From Norana najaformis (lineage: Eukaryota > Annelida > Clitellata > Crassiclitellata > Hormogastridae), in the NCBI GenBank assembly GCA_964023275.1, contig OZ029918.1, forward strand, positions 31,118,225 through 31,182,224: a stretch of DNA of 64,000 nucleotides. The letters run 5' to 3'. The first letter of the stretch is position 1. Every line of letters starts with the position of its first letter. The translations under genes and the position numbers were made by a program. A model generated the notes under the pieces. It was not told the origin of the DNA, searched no databases, and worked only from the letters and a program-made list of their open reading frames with translations. Positions 32,101 to 44,400 of this stretch are shown piece after piece.

Positions 32101-35100
32101 GGAGAAAATCCCTTGTTGCTCCCTGTTACCTGCAACCTTTTTTGTTCTCATATTATTCGTGAGATGACGCAGGCGTTATGTGCCGCCTTTCCTAAATGTA
32201 CTAAATGAATCACGTAAGGCAGTAATTAAATCGATAGCAAAGACGTCTATGTATGCTCGCTCCCTGTCCTTTTACCTGGCCAAGTTCAATGAAATAACTA
32301 TGGGTCGTATTATTCGCGAGATGGCACCGGCATTATTTACAGCCTGCTCTATATGTACTAAATGGACCATTACTTAAAGAGTCTAAGGCTTTTATTCGAT
32401 AGATCAATTATTCAAACCCATACCAAAATCTGAGTCTGCCTATGTTATACCCAATCTTACCTTCAGGAGGTGTTTCTTACTTTGCCTTACCGATAACAGT
32501 CATTAAAGTTACATTACAGATGATTACATCACACACCAATACCTGCGGCTAGCCCCTCGGTAAGAACGTTACGTCACGGCGCCTCTGTGCAAGAGGAAGC
32601 CGGTTCACATATCGATCGTGGTTTAATTTAACAGATTTCTATCTCGGTGTAGAACGATCCATCACACATGTTGCAAGGTAATGTAAGGGAAGACAAGGTA
32701 AGACAAGGTAAGGTAAAGCAAGGTAAAATATGACACAGGGCAATGAAAAAGTTGGAGTTTTGATCCCTGTTGAAATCCGCTTGGTACCCTAGAGATGAAC
32801 TTAGGCCTAGTCAACGACTTGGAAAGCCTTTCACCTCCCACGTCTCTGTGAAGTCCGCCTCCTCGTCCAGGATAACTTGTCCCTTATCGTCCTTCGGCAT
32901 CAGTTCATTTCCTGGCTGAAAATGAAAGCGGAAGTAAACTGAAAACGGTAAACAGAACATCGTGACCTTTAAAAGGTTACCTAGCTATGTTCTTGCAATC
33001 CAGTGGTTATACATACATACATACATACATACATACATACATACATACATACATACATACATACATACATAAGTATGTATGTATGTATGTATGTACGTAC
33101 ATATATATATACCGGTAGGGCTTAAATTCATGATTATACGTGTACATATATCAGTCGGTGGTTGTCAACATACCTTGATTGCAACTGGCCAGTGGATGAG
33201 GTACATGTCAACGTATTCTAAGCCGAGGTTTTGAAGGCTCTGACGCAGAGCTGGAACGACATTCTCCTTCCGATGGCTGTTGCACCACAGCTGGAAACCA
33301 GAAGCAAACATAACGGACAAAGGTATGAAATAAATGGGGTAAGGGCTTGGCATAACCTGGTTAATGAAAGTGGACAAGGCTGCTAGAAGCCTTGTTCACA
33401 GCGCTTTAATTTAGGACTGTCTAATGGCGCTACATCATTGTTCAGATACAAACAAAGACGGATCCAGACGGACCAGTCCAGCCACCATACAAGACTTCAA
33501 CCACGATAAAACTAATCCCTCGATCTCACCTCCTGCATCCGCCACACCCGGCAGGTAAGGTCACTTTCACAAGTCCTATCCTGACACCCCTTCTTCCTCT
33601 TATCTCTCTCTCTCCTCTCCAACCCTAACATCACCTCCCCGTAGCTGCCACGCTGTTTCTCCGTCTGACTTTTGGATCTTGACCTGGAACCGAACCCTTT
33701 TCTCTGTCGATTTTTTTTTGACTCAGCGCCTGTGAATAAGCTGGTCCCCGCGACGTGGCTTTCGTTCGGCGCTGTAGAAATCTCCAAACTACGATTACGA
33801 TTACGACTAGAACTGTATGTGTGGGCCGAGCAGGGGCTACTCAAAGTTAACCTTGTGTTCTTGGGCCTTACAACTCACTTCCCATCTTACTGAATCAGCA
33901 CATGAGTTCACCTGTGCCTACTTAAATGGATGGTCAACTCTGGCTTCTTTGAAAAGTGACCATACCTCTACCTTATTTTATCTTTCCTTATCATACCTTA
34001 TCTTACCTGATGTTGCTTAACGTTATACCTAACCTTACTAATCTTACCTTACATTGCTGTATCTTACATTACCTTACCTAACATTACCTAACTTTACATT
34101 ACATTACCTAACATTACCTTACTTTACTTCACCTTGCCTTTACTTTACCTTACCTTAGGCCTATACCTTACCTTACGTTACCTACTTCGATGCTGATGAG
34201 GGTGACTGACCTTGGTGATGATGTAGAGATCCTCCCTCTTGACCACTCCCTGTTGGATTTTCTCTCGAAATGCCTCCCCAATCGGTTGTTCAGTGTCGTA
34301 TAAGAAGGCCGTATCAAAGAGACGATAACCAAGGTCTATGGCCGTCTTCACCGCCGACACAACCATGTCGTGGATGCTCTATGCACCACAGATATAACTG
34401 GTTATGGCTACTGAGGCACTGTAACTATTGACGGTTTATGACTATTGATGGATTCTGACTATAGCTATTGATTGATTCCGTTGGCTGCCTCTCTGTCTTT
34501 TGAACTGACCTTCTGGAAATTGACCCGGTTGCGGCATGGCTTTGATGCCCATCAAGAATGGACCAGAGAAGTAGGCCTAGCATAAGCCACCTGCGCTCTG
34601 GTCCGTGGGCAAGATTGCACATCTATTAAATTAAGTATAAACTATAAAATCGGGTTGAATAAAAAAGCCTAAGGACAAGTGAAACTTCTATCAGTCTCTC
34701 GTTTGTCAGTATGAAAATTCCAAACAGCGTTCACATGACCTAGGTTGATACTTTGACCAGGATTTTAAAAGTCTTAATTCTTGTCAGATGGTCAGCCCAA
34801 ATGGTCAACCTGAAGACAATCACTCATTCTACCTTCGTTACATTCGAAAGGCTGAAGCCGTGCTGATAATTAATCCGCGCTATATACTTGGATGGTGCAC
34901 ACACATCTACATTCGGGTTGTCCACGCGTATACATGGTAAAAAATAAAGTTTTCAATTTTTAATACTGGAGAGTGCCAAATGAGTCCATTACACAGAATA
35001 ATAAATTGAGCGCGATTGGATGAAAACTGAAGAATATTTAGAGGTTGGACGATGCATTGGGAAGATTCATCTGTTATGTCGTTTTGACAACCTTCAGCCA

Positions 35101-35524
35101 TCAATACTTATTTCTTCTTGGTGAATGTCTAATGTTATAAGCGTGGCTCATTTACTAATAACTGCTGAATTTCTATTACCCTAGGTTAATTTTTCAATAA
35201 TTATGCCACTTTCCTAAGGCGGGCTATTTCAACCGCTATTGGCGTGCGCTCTTAACATGTCTGTCAAGTTGAACCAACGTAGCTATCCAGGTCAGCAGAC
35301 CACATGGTGTATATTTGTCTATTTTTACAAGCGCCAACAACGTAATTTCCCATGCGCAGTCTGAATCCTAACTGGGACAGGTAAACATGCGATGGGTTGC
35401 GACCTGACCTATGGCCTAATTAAATGCCTACCTTGTAATCGTAGTTACCCTGGAACGTCCCCAGTCCGATGACTGGCATGGTATTACCATCGTTCAGCTT
35501 TATCTCCTTCTCCAGAGTCGACAT
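29135..35524 (-). CDS. Aldo-keto reductase (AKR1-like), complete, 9 exons, 313 aa
   Basis: Cytosolic NADPH-dependent carbonyl reductase. Exons in transcript order: 35524-35432, 34378-34211, 33290-33174, 32915-32835, 31725-31609, 31028-30922, 30226-30145, 29627-29544, 29227-29135. All are GT-AG; the phased sum is 942 bases including [14 protein letters not shown] opens the barrel. The catalytic tetrad is complete: Asp53 and Tyr58 ([10 protein letters not shown]), Lys87 (LYIITK) and His120 (DMYLIHWPV). Further family blocks are [22 protein letters not shown] and the cofactor loop VVVPKSS (Lys271). The C-terminus ([11 protein letters not shown] then YLRE) has the usual position; 313 aa is a normal length. 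Exact substrate cannot be read. A TATA box lies upstream. Two introns carry arrays of donor-like pentamers. I saw no AATAAA close to the stop. Confidence 0.95.
29815..30015 (+). repeat. SINE-like repeat, family D
   Basis: TCAGCGTCCAAAGATCTACC, ACCAGCTTATTCACAGGCAC and TCAAATCCAAAATC follow the family D order. Located in an aldo-keto reductase intron. Confidence 0.6.
30605..30852. repeat. CCTTA pentanucleotide array in an AKR intron
   Basis: Degenerate CTTAC/CTTTA/CCTTA pentamers. In the sense direction of the AKR gene the array reads AAGGTAAGGTAAGG, a string of near-consensus 5' splice sites. It starts about 70 bases past the real donor at 30921. Confidence 0.9.
31165..31340 (+). repeat. Interspersed repeat, family E
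   Basis: ATCTAAGGACTTCTATAGCG CCGTTACC, then CAATCGATGGTTGCTTCAAG. The same module begins repeats near 26.75, 35.9 and 53.6 kb. Confidence 0.65.
31765..31950 (-). mobile_element. tRNA-derived SINE, family A
   Basis: Good match to the copies at 16.1 and 18.3 kb: GAATTAATAGGGTGAGATC, TTTTGAATGGGCGCCACGCC, CTAAGGTCCCCGTATACGG, then the tRNA-like head (GAACCGGCATCCTCACGC in plus orientation). Confidence 0.75.
32640..32740. repeat. AAGGTAAGAC repeat, complement of the CCTTA arrays
   Basis: Repeated AAGGTAAGACAAGGTAAGGT on the plus strand, i.e. inverted relative to the arrays at 30.6 and 34.0 kb in neighbouring AKR introns. Confidence 0.75.
33008..33110. repeat. (ATAC)n followed by (GTAT)n, foldable
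   Basis: About 15 ATAC units, then inverted GTAT units, so the tract can form a cruciform. It lies about 70 bases past an AKR donor whose own sequence is gtatgt. Confidence 0.9.
33560..33812 (-). repeat. SINE-like repeat, family D
   Basis: Closest relative of the copy at 54.3 kb: CGTAGCTGCCACGCTGTTTC, GGATCTTGACCTGGAACCG, GAATAAGCTGGTCCCCG, GGCGCTGTAGAAATCTC, then the (ATTACG)n tail. Confidence 0.8.
33960..34190. repeat. CCTTA pentanucleotide array in AKR intron 2
   Basis: Degenerate CTTAC/CATTAC pentamers. In AKR sense they read GGTAAG or GTAATG strings. The array begins about 20 bases past the AKR exon-2 donor (34210). Confidence 0.9.
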
Positions 35525-35680
35525 TTTCCGGTTGCAAGTTTGCAGACTGTTTGTTGACTGCGTCGTAGGTTGGTTGGTTTTGCATGCAGGTGACCTGGTG
35601 GTATTTACACCACTCGTCAGTTTAATTTAAGCTGGCAGAGTAGAGCCGTGTGCTTGTCCTAAGATAATGTTAATCCGTGG

Positions 35681-35690
35681 CTTATATAGT
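35681..35690 (-). promoter_or_regulatory. TATA box of the aldo-keto reductase gene
   Basis: On the minus strand this reads ACTATATAAG. It sits about 157 bases before the ATG, which would place transcription start near 35655 and leave a 5' leader of about 130 bases. Assignment is by position and match only. Confidence 0.55.
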
Positions 35691-35884
35691 ATTGAATAAC
35701 CCTACGGATTGCTACTGTTAAAACGCAGGCTTGCTTATGCTGCAGACAGTCTCAAGCCCTCCTACTCGACCTAGTAGCCCAGAGGCCTATGCGTGGAGAG
35801 ATTGAGTAGATATGCATTGAGTATGGACAGCCGTCCGTTTCATTACTAAACCTAAAGAGACTTAGCCACTAATCTATTATGCAG

Positions 35885-36190
35885 AGCTGATGAAAGACCT
35901 GATCTAATCTAATCTTAGAACTTTTGTAGCGCTGTTTGTCATCAATCGATGGCCCTTCGAAAAAATCCGCAATCAGGTAAATTCCAATGGTACTGTAAGT
36001 TCTGTGAGACAGAAAGGCAGTCTAAAGAGGATATGCTAACACAAAAGCGTCTTGAGTCGAGAACGAAATGACATCAAGGACTCAACAGTGGGAACAGACC
36101 ACAGAACTGTATTCTAGAACTTTGGTCCCGCAACAGAAAAAGCCCTGTTGCCAAGCGCAGCACTAACTCGACGCACGACATAGTTATGTC
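35885..36190 (+). repeat. Interspersed repeat, family E, near full length
   Basis: ATCTAATCTTAGAACTTTTG, TAGCGCTGTTTGTCATCAATCG, then a body related to 53.59-53.88 kb (AGAACGAAATGACATCAAGG; CAACAGAAAAAGCCCTGTTG). Confidence 0.6.
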
Positions 36191-37626
36191 TAGCATATGG
36201 GTTTCGTCAAAACACTTGTGTTCATCTATATTTCAACATGAACGGTAACTGTTGCTGTTACTGCTGACGTTGCTAACTACGAGGAAAATGACGACTATAT
36301 TCGTTGTGATGATCGTAACCGTAATCGTAATCTCAGGATCTCTTCAGCGCCTAAAAAACCTAAGTTGTGGGTGGCAGCTTATTGCTAGGATGTAAATTAT
36401 GTAATGTAACTTATGTAAAATTGTAATTTTAATTTTAATGCAAATTTGATGTAAGTTATGCAATGTAAAGCTATACGCAGTTGCTGAGCGCCTTGCCAAA
36501 CCCGTGTCGCGGAAGGCAAGGTACAGTACATACGTAAAGTAATCGGACATTCAATACACGTTTCATTCTTTAAACAATAGTCCTCAGGGCCAGTGCCGTA
36601 TGCAGGAACAATTCCGGAGCAGCTTCTATGGATTTTACCTTGCTGGGTTTCAAGGGCTTCAGCAGGTTCTCAGAGTGGTGAGTGTGGTATCCAAGAGGTT
36701 TGAAGGGGCACGTAAAGTATGGCGTAGGCCTAATTTCTTTCGCCGACAATTAATGACTACCTGTTTAGCTCTTTTCTTGGCAATTGTGACCCAAAAATTG
36801 TGGCCTCTGACCCTAGGCCAAATCGAGAAGGCCACGAAATTCGCTGTCGTAACTATTTTTATGTAGTGTACTGTGTTATGATGTGATATAATGTAAATCT
36901 TCGAAATTTCTCAGCTCCACATTAATGCTACGTCATAATCAGTGGCAGATTTAGTTATAGGCGTGGGTCGGTTCGCCTCCCCGCCCCTATTGGTTAAATG
37001 GCGGCGCCCCTCAGACCAGACCCATGCATGGTGGACTGCCAGAATGTGGTGCCCATCTGGAAATGCTCTTGCCCCCACGCAAGCAATCCTGGAGCCGCCA
37101 CTGATCAGGATGACCAGCTATATCAACTCAAGTACATAAGGGCCAGATTTTGGGTCATTTTCAATGCCAGGTCAGAATCTGGAATCAAGCAGACGTAGCA
37201 GTATGTCTCATATCGTAGTGCAAAAGGCTAGCTTTAGACCACGCGCAGAAGCCACTAAGCTACGGTTTTATCTTTAGAATAAAATGCAGGCAAACGATGC
37301 TTTAGAAGCAAAATCGGTTTTCCATAGAAGGGGGCGTTTGTTTCAGTGGCAACTCGATGAGTTTGTTTTTTAAGTTTCTCTTGCGCTCAGGTCAAATTTC
37401 ACCGGATGTCTCTTCCTTTCTAGACTCGTTACCTTGAACTTAGAAATGATGCTAGCTTCTGTGAATGATGCAAGACTGAGTTGAAACCGAGTAATAGGTA
37501 ATGCCACGTAATGCAATGACGAAATTAGATAGGTAGATAGGAATTAAAGTTGGTGGGTTGGTGGATGAAAATCTACGACCATTAACGAAGGAAGAAACGA
37601 AAAAAGAAATGGAAGAAAGACGGAAG

Positions 37627-37870
37627 TCGTAATCGTAATCCCGAGATTTCTACAGTGCCCAACGAAAGCCACGTCACGGGGACCAGCTTATTCACACGCG
37701 CTCAATCAAATCAAAATTGATAGGCAAAAAGGGTTCGGTTCCGGGTCAAGGTCCAAAGTCAGGCAGAGAGACAGCGTGGCAGCTACGGTGGGTGATGTAT
37801 GGGACTGGAGCGGAAAAAGACGAGGAAGCAAAGGAGTCAGGATAGGAACTGATGGAGGGAAGAGGGGTGG
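37627..37870 (+). repeat. SINE-like repeat, family D
   Basis: CGTAATCGTAATCCCGAGAT, TTCTACAGTGCCCAACGAAAG, ACCAGCTTATTCACACGCGC, then GGTTCGGTTCCGGGTCAAGG and GTGGCAGCTACGGTGGGTGA. Plus orientation. Confidence 0.8.
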
Positions 37871-38030
37871 AAGGTCGGAATAACATGGAGACGTAGGGAA
37901 GGAGGAAGGAAGGGGAGTAGGGAGAAGGCTCGAAGGAAGGCCTTCTATGAAGGAAGGTTTGGAAGGAAGGAAGGTCTAGAGGAAAAGTCTGGAAGGAAAG
38001 ACTTAAGGAAGAAATGAATGAATGAATGAA
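37865..38030. repeat. GGAAG-rich low-complexity tract
   Basis: Purine-rich GGAAGG and GAATGAATGA repeats. Confidence 0.8.
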
Positions 38031-38444
38031 ATAATATTATTATAAAACAATACAATACAACTATAATTTAATAATGCCCTACTTACAAAGTTCAGAAGTG
38101 CAGATTGAAACCGGGATTATCAACGCTCGATCCTGAAGCAAATTTTGTAGAGCATAGAGTCGGCTTATAAGCAGCGTGAGCTGCTACAGAGTTTATACCG
38201 TATTAATTTTACGCCAGGTGTAGTCTCGCAGAACCGTCCACTCTGCTGATTAATATTCAACAGCGCAATTTAAGCGGTACCTAAAAGCTCATTATTATTC
38301 AACGATTGCTTCAAGGGGTAACAATGAGACGCGTTTTAATGCTCGTGAACTCGTGCTTTGAGTTCTGCTCATTGTGATGTGGTTTCCAGTACTTTTGCAA
38401 AGTTGGACAGATAGTTCTGTATTTTAGCTAGAATCGCAAACACT

Positions 38445-41400
38445 ATGAAAGCGTGTTTAAGATTTTTGTTAACACCTATCTTAAATGCTGGCAAAAGTTC
38501 ACTGATGTATGTCAAGCAATGTCGAGCCCAGTACTGCAGTACCGTAACAAGCGTTGAATGTGGAAATGCCCTTGAGAAACCCGATGATTCTCAAAATGAA
38601 GATGACAGAATTATGCTAAAAGAATCCGGGACAGAGCCTTGCCGTGACACCGCCGGAAGCCAAATTAACCGTGCTGCGTCTTTAAATACAGTTTGGCCGT
38701 CAGATTCACATAATGGTGGCTCAGTTCAAATCTCCGATCATGCGAATGAATCGGATCGAAAATGTAAAGTTGAGTCAGTCATCAGCGCCGCTTATTCACA
38801 GACAAGGCTTCTTTGCTTTAGGCCTGATAGTGACTTTTACAAAAACAGCGAAAAAACAAGATATGAAGCCTCGGCTGTTCAATCTCCATTAGATCTTGAC
38901 TTTAGCAAGGCATTCTCAAATGATGTCAATTTTGTGATGAGGCAACAGAAGAACAGATTTCAATTAAATGAATTAGTCATTTTAAGAGTTTGTAAACCAA
39001 ATGGGAAGCAATTAGATTTCTTGCTGCGACTTACTGTTGACAAAAAATTGGCCATTGGTCCTGAAGTCAGTATTTCATCAGAGTCCCTACTGGAACGATC
39101 TGTGAGTGAAGGTGATTGGGAGTTGTCAGGTTACAAGTTGTCGCTTAGAAGACCAACACTATCAGAGTACCTTGAACTCCTACGACGAAATACAGCAACT
39201 TCATCTCCTAAGGTATGCAGCAGGGTGAGACTTGTAGGGAAAGAAAGGGGGAATTACCCCTCCACTAGTTTTAGACGTTAGAGCTCCCGATGAAGGTACC
39301 TTATTCTCATACGTTTAACTGGCGCGTAGAGGTAGTCTACTGATTGTGTGTATAGTGCGTTTCTGCAGAGTAATCAGGCATTTTAAGCGAATGGTGTAAA
39401 TTAATTATACATGTATATGCATATGCATGCATTATCTGAACATTTTTGTAGGGCCTTTTATACCTCTCAGAAATGCTCAAACATGTCTGGCTATCTGTCA
39501 GTTCTTAAAGCTGTGTCTGTTGTTTTTTTGTGTGTTATCTGTTGTAACGATGTTGACTTTTGTATATTTTAGGTGTTGTACAGTATGTTTCATTCACTTG
39601 GCATTGGCAGAGGTCTCGACATTTTGGAGACTGGCTCTGGTACCGGGATTGCAACTTTAATCCTCTCATCTTTAGGTGAATAGCAACCTTAATCCTCTCA
39701 TCTTTAGGCGAGTAGCAACCTTAATCCTCTCATCTTTAGGTGAATAGCAGCCTTAATCCTCTCATCTTTAGGCGAGTAGCAACCTTAATCCTCTCATCTT
39801 TAGGTGAATAGCAGCCTTAATCCTCTCATCTTTAGGCGAGTAGCAACCTTAATCCTCTCATCTTTAGGTGAATAGCAGCCTTAATCCTCTCATCTTTAGG
39901 CGAGTAGCAACCTTAATCCTCTCATCTTTAGGCGAATAGCAAACTTAATCCTCTCATTCCTAGATGTACATTTCTGTTTGATTTTTGGTTGATTTTAGAA
40001 TGTGTGATAGTTTAGTGTTAGTCCTGAAGTCAGGGGTTCAGGTGGCAGAAAGATGTTCAAGATGTTTCAGTTCCAGCTATAAAATGATTACACTGACCAT
40101 TTACTAGTGAGTAGATCCGACGACAAGAAAGAGGTCTGGTAACTCACCCTCATATGCTGAGGCTCAGGAAATGACGTCGTGAACACTTCTTACCGGTGAC
40201 TGCTTCGCTGGGGTTAAATTAAGAAACTGCCCGTCTTTTAATTCTTGAGACGCCATTGTTATAGTTCAGAATTCACCAGTAGTGAGGTTATTTGTCATTT
40301 TTTTGTTAAGTAGTGTTTTCTGTTTTTGATGTTGGTGTTTTGCTTAGAATTGTTGTATATAAGACAGTACAGTAGCAATTTTGGTGTTTTTGAATTTCAT
40401 TAGGAAATTATGAAGTAAGGTGCCATTGTTATACTGGGGACTGTTTGGTTGTTTTTATTAGTTGGAGCAACAGGTCATGTGACATCGTTGGACCGATCAA
40501 AGAAAAACCACACTTCAGCTAGGCGTCATTTTGATCGTTGGGTGAACTCCTACAGTTTATCTTATGGGGCCCAGTGGCCTTATAATGTCAAATTTTTTCA
40601 CGATGATATATGCAGTTATGATATGGAAAAGAAATTTGATCTGGTAATAAATTATGAGGACTTCTTACATGCTTTATAAACCTAGACTAAAATCGTGACT
40701 TCTGTTTTTGGACTGTGTGTCAGATTTTAAGTAGAGTTGCAGTTTTCTTATTTTAAATGTGTTGTTTAGATTTTAAACATATCACATTTTTCCTTGCTGC
40801 TGAGGCTTTGCCATTCTCACCATTTAAAATGGACTTTTCCTTAACTCTCATCTGTTGGACCCGAACAGTGCTGGGCTTTTCAACTGATCTGAAGTTTGGG
40901 ATTATATTTCTGTTTTCTGTGCACTCTTTCGGTTGTTTAATGTCATTCAGGTCTCAAGCTTCATCTGTTTCAATTTGTTTACCCACCATACCCTGCTTTC
41001 TGGACTTACTGGATTTCGACTGGACTTCTGTTAATCTTTTTTACTTTGGCTTTGCTTGCAGTTACCATAAAGTAATGCCTTTTGCATTCTGGTAACAGCA
41101 TTGTAAAAGTCATTAGATAAGATTAGAATAGATTCAGTTAGCTGTGCTTAGTTTGAAAATTACCTGTCACAGCTTCTATTTTGTTTATCAGCAAGCTCTA
41201 ATACTATTAATTCTGAGAGCTTTATATTAGAGTGCCACATGATGGCTTTGATATATTTATAGATCGAATTACATTATCTAATGATTCTAACTTGGCTTAG
41301 GTTTTTCTAGACATTTCTGACCTAAGCAGGGTGTTGGAGGTTTCGTCTCGTTTATTAAAGAATGGAGGAATTCTTGCTATCTATGCACCTAGGTAATACC

Positions 41401-44400
41401 TTTTCTGTGCCTTTAAGTGCAATTTTTATCATATCTATCGATAAGTTTTCTGACATAATCTGGTTTACTGTTAGAGATTGCCGCTAGAAGGTGCTTGACA
41501 TAAATCCCAAAAAGTAGAATTACAAGAAGGGTCCAATGTTCTGCTGCAGCTACAATACATGTACATTAAACTCTACACTTTAGAAGTAATGTTTGAAAAC
41601 TAGAGAGGCTGTTGTGTCTAGAACATTTATATAGCATCTTTGGGAGGTTGTTGAAAGACCCTGTCAAGTGTGCTCTGACAAAATGAGTCCTAAGTTGCAT
41701 CACTCAATTTTCCAGAAAAACAGGTCAGAAAGGCCTTTTATGATGAAATCACACATATATGATTTTTCATACATTTTTGTCAAGCATATCCTAGTCTATA
41801 CGTTTTCATTTTATTCTAACAGTGTTTATGCTTATAACTGCTCAAATTTAATGATTTTAATGATTGATTTTGATCAGCAGGGATGGAAAATCCTATTTTG
41901 GGTCAACCTTTGGCAATCTTCTGCCGAGTAACGCAGACGTGTTATACATCATTTGAAAGGTCACTGTCTGCCCATTTTAAACATCATCTAACACAGTTAT
42001 TCTTCCAGGTGTTAGATTCAGATTTACTGACCTTATGTGTGTGATAAGTAGACAATAATGAAGAAAATTGAAATAAAATATGTTGAACTTTTCAGCGTTT
42101 CAAGGCTTGTGACGGTGGACCAGGCTGTTCGAGAAACAGGTTTGCCTCTGACGCTCGAAGGCATTTTTGAGGAAACGGACACAAGATGGCATCTTATTTC
42201 AAAAGGTCTAGGCTCCTAGAGAAATTTGAAAATCGATGAATGTGTGTGTGTGTATGTATGTGTGTATGTATTCATGTATGTCTGTGTGTGGATGTATGCA
42301 TGCATGAATGTATGTATTTACGTACGTCTGTATGTATGTATTATTATTATTATTACTGCACATATTTTTGTCTCGTGCAAAATTGCACAGAAATGCAAAT
42401 CTGAGCCACAGTCAGTCGCCAGGTGAAATGCAGTTAGATACTGCTTACGATGCTATGTTATTACGGTTACAATACATTTATCTTTTATATGATGTGTTTT
42501 GTCATTGTGAGTTAGGGCCATTGGTTAGTAATTTACAATGTGTTCATTTTCCGTCAGATGCTGCTTTGAATCTTGGTTGGCCCGAGAAATGCGAAGATTC
42601 AACAGGTGAGTGTGTGAACCTTTAACGTTTGCTAAGACTAAATAGCTGTGGTGCTCCGCAGTTTTGATGAAAGCTTTTATGTTTAAATTACATTTGAAAG
42701 TTTAGTACCAAATTTTAGTTGAGTTGTTCAAGGTGAACTGTTCAAAGAGTTGAGGCAAAAAGTTCTACAGTATTCCAGTTTTCTGTTGCATAATTAGCAA
42801 AGATTAATTTTTAACAGCAGTTTAGTGTGGAAATGTTCAGATCTGTTGTTGGAATTTCCCACCGTTAGAGAGGTAAACACTGACTATATTCAGAACGTGA
42901 ATGTGGATATAGAATAAAACTGCGTAAACAGTTATAAGTTTTCAACAAATTATCCAAGCCTTTGATGCATTTTTAAATTCAGAAATTTCATGTGTATACA
43001 CTGAGTATATTTACCATTAAACATTTAATTTACCTTTGAACTATTTGCTGATCCTGTTGACCTTGGAAAGAGTGTTAATTGGTGAAATAGTGACAGGTGT
43101 GTTTTGTTTTTGAAACTTCCTTTTTCTAATTTCAGCTTTTCTTGCAAAATTTCGCAAAGTAACAGTTTCCCAAGATTTACCAACTACTGGATTGACTACT
43201 GATGACAAGACAGCGATAGTCTCAGATGTTTTTGCTATGAATGAGTCAGCCATCATTCGCTACACCGATGCAAGGAAGACTGGCCGCCTTCACGAGAAAC
43301 TTATCAAGCTGAAACCTGGCTACAGATTTAATAATGACTTTGGGGGTGTAGCAGCAGAAGATATTATTGGGAAGCCAGTAGCTTCCTTCCTTCAGTCGTC
43401 AGCGGGTTTTACGTTTTACTGTACGAGACCTTCTATCTTGGATTGGCTGCAGTTGGCTCAGAAGACTGCAGTAACCGCTTGGAACAAGGTTTGTGAACAA
43501 CTATTATGTATTGATGAGTCATTGGTTACATTAGATTGCACATAATTTCTAATTATTGTGTGTTATTTATGGCATTTATTATGTGCTTGAGGTGAGTAAA
43601 TCTGAATCTGAGTAGCAAGACTTGTCCAGAGTTGTTACACTGAGTTCACTTATCATTGGATTACAGACCCAGTGCACTCCTGAATGGACCATCCTACCGG
43701 AGGGGTATCAGGTTATAAACATAATTTTGTTAATTACATTCTTGTATAGAGACAACCTGTAGAACTCTGGTCTCATAGAGATTGTGGAGTTTTTATGGAG
43801 ATTTCACTGATTGTAGCCACAGAAGCACATGAATAGACTCCAGTTATCATTCTCATAAACCTTCATGACCCCCAGGGCACAACGATTTAGGAAAGACCAC
43901 AACATACTTAGTTTAATTGGTGCCGAATAGGTAGGTTAGGGTCACTAAGTATATTTGACTTTGAAAATAATTACTTATACTCTATTTAAAGACTGAATTT
44001 ATTGAAAATTTAATTTCTGTTAATGTAGATTTTACTTTCATTGCCTATTTTGATGAAGGGTAAGCGTAACGCTACTGAGGCTAAGAAAAATGAAGTCACT
44101 GACACTTCATGCCCATGGCTGCCTCTTGGGTTAGCTTTGGGCACTGTTCTTCTTGTATAGATTCGGTCATGAATTAGCTGCCTTTGTTAGGGATTTGAGC
44201 TGCAAATGCAGAACTGAATGGCTAATTCTCTGTATCTTTTTCTGATTGACAGTGTATTACGTATGTTCTGTTGGTCACTACTGATGTAAATGGTGCACTT
44301 GAAGTATTACATCTTGTACCTGCGTTTTTATTCTGCTGGTTGATTGGTGAAGTGTTTCTTCTGTGAGTAGCACGTTGCTTTATCGCTTCGGTTGATTGGT

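Larger units (their letters stand above)
35525..38444. other. Divergent spacer between the AKR and Trm61-like genes
   Basis: Holds the AKR TATA box, a family E repeat (about 35885-36190), short module fragments at 36300-36360 and 36885-36915, a family D SINE (37627-37870), a GGAAG-rich tract (37865-38020) and a TAATGCCC repeat (38070-38125). No gene is supported. The last 300 bases before 38445 should hold the second promoter, but I see no TATA box. Confidence 0.5.

Noticed and set aside
30605..34190. Telomere-like repeat (CCTTA)
   Set aside because: Differs from TTAGG and TTAGGG telomere units, is degenerate and lies inside introns of a complete gene.
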